A program made the translations under genes and the position numbers. Shown in pieces: positions 6,628-10,639 of a stretch of DNA of 10,639 nt. Within the stretch, counting starts at the first letter, position 1; each line of letters opens with the position of its first letter. Source of the stretch: Candidatus Zixiibacteriota bacterium (GTDB lineage Bacteria; Zixibacteria; MSB-5A5; GN15; PGXB01); the NCBI GenBank assembly GCA_020345705.1, contig CP070766.1, positions 363,619 through 374,257 on the forward strand, written 5' to 3'. Under the pieces are notes generated by a model. The model ran no database searches and was not told the DNA's origin. It saw nothing but the letters and a program-made list of their open reading frames with translations.

Positions 6628-8718
6628 TTACCCGATACTCCTTATTTTAAGGCGCGCATCGACAACTTCGACACCTTTTCCTTTCTCGAAGGCGAAGACA
6701 GGATTGAGATCCATCTCATCAATCTCCGGGAAATCGGAAGAGAGTTGAGAGAGTCTGACCAGCGTCTCAGCCAATTTACCGATGTCCGCCGGTTTCGCTC
6801 CTCGTGCGCCTTCCAGGATGGGATATCCCTTTATGGTACGAATCATGTCAAGAGCATCCTGCTGTGAAAGAGGCGCCAGCCTGAACTGAACGTCTTTCAG
6901 AGTCTCAACGAAGACACCGCCGAGTCCGAACATAATTGTCGGCCCGAGGCCATCATTGGCCTTGCTCCCCATAATCACTTCTTTGCCGTCAGCCAGATTT
7001 TCCTGCAGGATAAAGCCGGGCTTATATTTCGCGAACTTCCCGGCCATTGCATCAAAAGCCTTCAGGAGTGAATCTTCATCCCGGAGGTCAAGGCACACCC
7101 CTCCCGCGTCTGTTTTATGGACTATCTCTTCCGCATCAACCTTCAAGACCAGTGGATAGTTGAGCTTCTGAGCCTCCTTTTTAAGTTCGTCTCCGGTCTC
7201 AATACGTACGGTTCTTACGGCGGAAATCCCGTAGCATCGGAGAAGTTCAAAAACATCGGCTTGCGGCAGAAATTTTTCTTCTCCCCGGTGATGCTTCATA
7301 ATTTCTTCCGCCTTTTTCCTGTCACCTTCATATTCTCGATAATCGGGCTCCTCACGCTGGAGGATCTGGCCGTACTTTATCATCGAAGCAAGAGCTCTGG
7401 AAGCCGATTCCGCAAAGTCATAGACTGGAATACCGCTTTCTCTGATGAGGCGGATAACTTCACCCCATCTTTCTTCTATTGTAAGTATGACGCAAACAAT
7501 AGGCTTCTGCGCGGTTGCCCCGATTTCCGCAAGCTTGCGAGCCACCGCTTCACAGTCAACGAATGGTGGTGTGACGAAGTTAAGCAAAAGCGAATCAATA
7601 TTTGAATCTTTCAGGAGTGCTTCCACCGTTCCTCCGTACTCTTTATCACCGGCGGTGGCAATCACGTCAACCGGATTGGATACAATGGCCTCCGAAAAGA
7701 GAAGTTCCCCCAGTGCCTTGCCGGTCTCAGGGCTTAACTTGGCCAGCTTCAGGCCGGCGGAGATACACTCATCCACGGCGATGATGGCCGGCCCTCCGGT
7801 ATTAGTGACAACAACAACATTTTCAGACTTAGGTATGGGCTGAGTCGAAAGCGCAATCGCAGCCTCAATTATCTCCTGCTGGGAATGGAACCGAAGGACA
7901 CCGCTCTTCTCGAAGATCACGTCGGCCAGCGTGTCCTGCTCCATCAGGGAACCGGTATGCGAAGCAACAGCCGCAACACCCTCGGATGTCTTCCCCGTTT
8001 TTAGCGCCAGGATAGGCTTCTTCCGGGTTACGCGGCCGGCGACCTCGAGAAAACCGGCGGGATCCTTGAGGGTTTCGATATGAACCATGATGACTTTCGT
8101 CTCTTCATCCTGGCCAAAGTAATCAATGATTTCATTCATGCTCACGTCGGCCTCATTCCCGAAACTGGAATACATCCTTATCCCCTTGCCGATACGATGG
8201 AGGTGCAGCTTCAATGTCTCGCCGACTCCTCCGCTCTGGGCTACGATGGAGATATTTCCGGGCTTCATGGGCACGAACGTAAAGTTGGCATAGACGGAAA
8301 CCGAAGGATCGGAATTCTGAATACCCTGCGAGTTGGGTCCATATATGCGCATCCAATATTTGTGCGCGACGTCGACAATCTGCTTCTCGAGCTCGAGCCC
8401 TTCTTTGCCCACCTCTTTGAAGCCTGCCGTATGGACAATGGCGAATTTCACGCCCTTCTTGCCGCAGTCTTCGAGGACGGTGGGAACCAGCGTGTTCTTA
8501 ATGGATATGTTCACCAGATCTATGTCATCAGGCACGTCACTGATCGAAGGGTAAGCCTTGAAGCTTTTGATAAATCCTGACTTTGGATTGATGGGGTAAA
8601 TGGGACCTTTGAAATTGTGATCGACCAGGTTTTGAATAACGATATGACCGATGCTAAGGGGATTATTTGAGGCACCAATAATTGCCACCGATTTGGGCCT
8701 GAACAAACCGTCAAGCAT
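6628..8718 (-). CDS. ADP-forming acyl-CoA synthetase (fused alpha-beta, acetate-CoA ligase family)
   Basis: A 696-residue NDP-forming acyl-CoA synthetase with both parts fused. Residues 1-~130 form the CoA-binding Rossmann domain (SVAIIGASNNPLSIGH near the start). Residues ~145-450 are the succinyl-CoA-ligase-like domains with the phosphohistidine loop ASHTGSL (H254) and E215 in the VHIET segment. A charged linker (~450-480) leads to the C-terminal ATP-grasp domain with IVHKTDAGG at 532-540. The reaction is acid + CoA + ATP to acyl-CoA + ADP + Pi, and is reversible. No GNAT domain is attached, so it is not a Pat-type acetyltransferase. AGGAGG lies five bases before the ATG, and the gene overlaps the activase gene by 8 bases. 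Context suggests activation of the pathway's acid substrate, or ATP recovery from a product acyl-CoA; the substrate is not visible. Confidence 0.9.
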   Translation of the reverse strand: MLDGLFRPKSVAIIGASNNPLSIGHIVIQNLVDHNFKGPIYPINPKSGFIKSFKAYPSISDVPDDIDLVNISIKNTLVPTVLEDCGKKGVKFAIVHTAGFKEVGKEGLELEKQIVDVAHKYWMRIYGPNSQGIQNSDPSVSVYANFTFVPMKPGNISIVAQSGGVGETLKLHLHRIGKGIRMYSSFGNEADVSMNEIIDYFGQDEETKVIMVHIETLKDPAGFLEVAGRVTRKKPILALKTGKTSEGVAAVASHTGSLMEQDTLADVIFEKSGVLRFHSQQEIIEAAIALSTQPIPKSENVVVVTNTGGPAIIAVDECISAGLKLAKLSPETGKALGELLFSEAIVSNPVDVIATAGDKEYGGTVEALLKDSNIDSLLLNFVTPPFVDCEAVARKLAEIGATAQKPIVCVILTIEERWGEVIRLIRESGIPVYDFAESASRALASMIKYGQILQREEPDYREYEGDRKKAEEIMKHHRGEEKFLPQADVFELLRCYGISAVRTVRIETGDELKKEAQKLNYPLVLKVDAEEIVHKTDAGGVCLDLRDEDSLLKAFDAMAGKFAKYKPGFILQENLADGKEVIMGSKANDGLGPTIMFGLGGVFVETLKDVQFRLAPLSQQDALDMIRTIKGYPILEGARGAKPADIGKLAETLVRLSQLSSDFPEIDEMDLNPVFAFEKGKGVEVVDARLKIRSIG

Positions 8719-9496
8719 TTAGACCTCCTTTACTCTTTAAAGAATATAAGGCCGCACCAAAGGCGCCCGTTAATTGGGGAAGGGGCGGTACGAAAACCTT
8801 TTTTCCTATCTTCTCCTCAAACATCGTGACCAGGAAAGGATTATGCGCTACCACTCCCCCGCTCATTGCTATATTTCCTTCCATTGAGTCCATCTCAAAG
8901 ACTCTTTTTATTACCGAATTGAAGATGCCTTTGATGATATCTGCGACATCGGCACCTTCTCTTATCCTGGCGAGGATTTCCGTTCCGGTGAAGACGGTGC
9001 AGTAACTGCCCAACTGAATATTGCCTCTCGCCTTCTCCGCCAGTCCGTCAAGATCGTCGAGCTTGATTTTCAGACGACCCGCCATCTCTTCCAGAAAGGC
9101 GCCGGTACCTGCGGCGCACTTTCGATTCATCTTGAAGTTGGTTCTCTTTCCGGCATTATCGACTTTTATAATTTTGCTGTCCTGTCCGCCGATGTCAATC
9201 AGAGTATGGGCACGAGGGAAATAGTGGAAACTCCCTTCGGCGTGGCAGCTGATTTCGGTTACTGTCCCATCGGCATATGGAACATTTCGTCTCCCGTATC
9301 CGGTCGCCGTAACAATACACTTGTCCGAGGCTGTATTTCCCGCGTTTTCCTGAGCTTTGCCATAAGCTTGATCGGCGGCCGCCCTGAAATCGGCTCCCGA
9401 ACTATTCATCGAATAGCCCAGAATCTGCTTTTTTTCATTGATAATCACCGCCTTGGTGGTACAGGCGCCAATGTCAATTCCTGCAAAACAGTCCAT
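8711..9496 (-). CDS. ATP-dependent activase of a benzoyl-CoA reductase / 2-hydroxyacyl-CoA dehydratase (BcrD/HgdC family)
   Basis: A 261-residue ASKHA-fold ATPase that injects a low-potential electron into its partner reductase/dehydratase at the cost of ATP. Motifs are FAGIDIGACTTKAV at the N-terminus (phosphate loop), ATGYGRR, LIDIGGQDSKI (second phosphate loop) and NRKCAAGTGAFLEEMA with C127. GSYCTVFTGTE carries C166, and AMSGGVVAHNPF (adenosine region) and PQLTGAFGAALYS follow. C127 and C166, numbered from the ATG at 9496, fall at the same positions as the cluster ligands known for Acidaminococcus HgdC, where a [4Fe-4S] cluster bridges two subunits. The ATG at 9496 gives MDCFAGIDIG, as in homologues; a GTG at 9511 with AGGGA nearby is an alternative, adding five residues. 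It lies 37 bases after the reductase subunit gene. Whether it serves as BcrD, BcrA or a homodimeric HgdC cannot be decided here. Confidence 0.92.
   Translation of the reverse strand: MDCFAGIDIGACTTKAVIINEKKQILGYSMNSSGADFRAAADQAYGKAQENAGNTASDKCIVTATGYGRRNVPYADGTVTEISCHAEGSFHYFPRAHTLIDIGGQDSKIIKVDNAGKRTNFKMNRKCAAGTGAFLEEMAGRLKIKLDDLDGLAEKARGNIQLGSYCTVFTGTEILARIREGADVADIIKGIFNSVIKRVFEMDSMEGNIAMSGGVVAHNPFLVTMFEEKIGKKVFVPPLPQLTGAFGAALYSLKSKGGLNA
8724..8729 (-). promoter_or_regulatory. Ribosome binding site of the acyl-CoA synthetase gene
   Basis: A perfect AGGAGG on the minus strand, five bases before the ATG at 8718 and inside the 3' end of the activase gene. The shared sequence ATGCTTGA (8711-8718) contains the synthetase start and the activase stop, which points to translational coupling. 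Confidence 0.8.
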
Positions 9497-9533
9497 GAGC
9501 TCTGAATACACCTATCCCTGGCGAAGAGATCGT

Positions 9534-10639
9534 TTATTTTGCCCCAAGTTGCTCAATAAAAGCTTCGATGTTGGTCTTCGCCTGCTCTTCCGAATAGCAG
9601 CGCAAGTCATTCAAATCACCATTTATGGTCAGCGTAGGAATGTTCAACCGCTTCTCAAGTCTTTCCGGCATTCCATAGCGATTATTGGAGTTGTTCGGGC
9701 AGGTCTTGGAGTCGTGGAACAGGATTCCATCCAGCTTGAACTTGTGGACGACGTCTTCGATATATTTCTCTTTGAAATCTTCATTTCTCACAATGAATAT
9801 TTCGGTGTACGCGCGGGCCATGCTCTTGAAAGCATCGGCGGAGTCAAAGGCCTTGAAAATCCAGCTGTTGCAGTACGTCGAGGCAATGACCGCCGAGTTG
9901 AACCCGATAAAGAATTCGGATAAATCCCTCAGCTTACCCCAGATCGGCATACCTTCCCAGTACAACCGGAACTTCTCGCCATCGACGGCACCGACACCAT
10001 TCGCAATCCGTTCTTCCAGCTCCTTCAAAAGCAGCTCGTAGTAATCGACAGCCGCCTGAGAGCCCCTCATGACAACGGCAGGACCCATATGAATGGTTGC
10101 GTCGAAAAAGCTGAAGGGCGCCGGGACGGCCATGTTTGTCTCCAGGACTTTCCTCCACAGCTCGGTGCACCTCTTGGACAGGGTCATCACATCCCGAAAC
10201 TTGTCGATGTCAAACTTATTTCCGGAAATCTTTTCCAGAGGTGGGATCAAATTCTTAATCTGCTGAACAATGCCCTCCAGAACATCATCGGTGATTTCGC
10301 CGATATTGCGGTACGTGGAGATCCCCATTATCGGAACCTGCAGCTCTCTGGAATACCAGGATAACCAGTCCTGGACATCGCGGCATTGATTGGTGTTGAA
10401 AACCAGCACATCGGGCCTGGGAACTCCTTCGATTCCCTCGTATGCCCGAGAAAGAGGTGTCTCTTTCTTGATGAAGGCACCTATATCGCTTGTCAGATAG
10501 GAACAGATATCCGGCGAATAACCGATGGCGTTGGCCACCGGAATATAGTTATTGGCCAGCCGCGTGGCCCCCAGCATGGCCGCGTGGTTCTCCGGGTAAT
10601 AAACCTTGAATCCCAGGCTCAACAGCAATTCTGCCGGGC
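9534..10639 (-). CDS. Benzoyl-CoA reductase / 2-hydroxyacyl-CoA dehydratase subunit (BcrC/BcrB/HgdB family), 5' end outside window
   Basis: About 367 visible residues; the frame is open to the right edge and reads PAELLLSLGFKVYYPENHAA at the visible start, so probably only some 30-60 N-terminal residues are missing. A TTG at 10628 is not the start. The family holds [4Fe-4S] clusters that take electrons from the activase for reductive dearomatisation or radical dehydration. Three conserved Cys positions are present: ICSYLTSDIGA (visible residue 45), NTNQCRDVQDW (85) and SKTCPNNSNNRYGM (313). IHMGPAVVMRG and YWEGMPIWGKL are typical of the active-site half, and the C-terminal GDLNDLRCYSEEQ block is also family-like. 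Following genes are the activase and, further on, had-oah-dch, which argues for aromatic ring reduction rather than amino-acid fermentation. Subunit B versus C cannot be fixed from this portion, and the partner subunit must lie upstream, outside the window. Confidence 0.88.
   Translation of the reverse strand, partial: PAELLLSLGFKVYYPENHAAMLGATRLANNYIPVANAIGYSPDICSYLTSDIGAFIKKETPLSRAYEGIEGVPRPDVLVFNTNQCRDVQDWLSWYSRELQVPIMGISTYRNIGEITDDVLEGIVQQIKNLIPPLEKISGNKFDIDKFRDVMTLSKRCTELWRKVLETNMAVPAPFSFFDATIHMGPAVVMRGSQAAVDYYELLLKELEERIANGVGAVDGEKFRLYWEGMPIWGKLRDLSEFFIGFNSAVIASTYCNSWIFKAFDSADAFKSMARAYTEIFIVRNEDFKEKYIEDVVHKFKLDGILFHDSKTCPNNSNNRYGMPERLEKRLNIPTLTINGDLNDLRCYSEEQAKTNIEAFIEQLGAK

Noticed and set aside
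6628..8718. Protein lysine acetyltransferase (Pat-type) for the 696-residue synthetase-like protein
   Set aside because: No GNAT domain is present at either end, and the phosphohistidine loop and ATP-grasp motifs needed for catalysis are intact.
1..10639. tRNA or rRNA genes, CRISPR arrays, insertion sequences and prophage remnants
   Set aside because: No cloverleaf, regularly spaced repeats, transposase or integrase coding sequence, or terminal inverted repeats were seen; the window is almost fully occupied by metabolic genes.

Overview
The window is part of an anaerobic aromatic-degradation island of the benzoyl-CoA type, from a mid-GC bacterium. The gene set suggests a strict or near-strict anaerobe: the ring-modifying trio of the benzoyl-CoA pathway, an oxygen-sensitive Fe-S radical reductase/dehydratase with its activase, and an ADP-forming acyl-CoA synthetase. 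The style is reminiscent of syntrophic or sulfate-reducing Desulfobacterota, but taxonomy is an inference that the sequence alone cannot settle.

Layout. The left edge (1-819, + strand) holds the 3' end of an SCP2/archaeal-type thiolase, followed by a DUF35 zinc-ribbon/OB-fold partner. Everything else is on the - strand and converges on this pair across a 105-base gap with a perfect 9-bp hairpin. In the direction of transcription, from the right edge, the - strand genes are: a benzoyl-CoA reductase / 2-hydroxyacyl-CoA dehydratase subunit (5' end outside the window), its ATP-dependent activase, an ADP-forming acyl-CoA synthetase overlapping the activase by 8 bases, a sodium:solute symporter with a GTG start, a ketopantoate-reductase-family oxidoreductase, and then had, oah and dch. 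There is no gene-free stretch above 300 bases. The longest gaps are 3899-4064, which carries a strong sigma70-like promoter for had-oah-dch, and 6474-6627, which carries an imperfect inverted repeat and a weak candidate promoter.

How the genes fit together (inference from family knowledge). The symporter may import an aromatic or alicyclic acid and the ADP-forming synthetase may attach CoA. The activase would deliver ATP-driven low-potential electrons to the reductase, giving a cyclic dienoyl-CoA. Dch hydrates the dienoyl-CoA, Had oxidises the alcohol, and Oah hydrates and hydrolytically opens the ring to 3-hydroxypimelyl-CoA. A thiolase/DUF35 pair could act in the following beta-oxidation. 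The ketopantoate-reductase-like gene has no obvious role in this route and is the odd member.

The most noteworthy points are the pairing of an ADP-forming acyl-CoA ligase with a class I-like (BcrC/BcrB/HgdB-family) reductase module, the single HgdC-type activase in view, and the near-consensus promoter placed so close to had that the mRNA would begin almost at the ribosome binding site.
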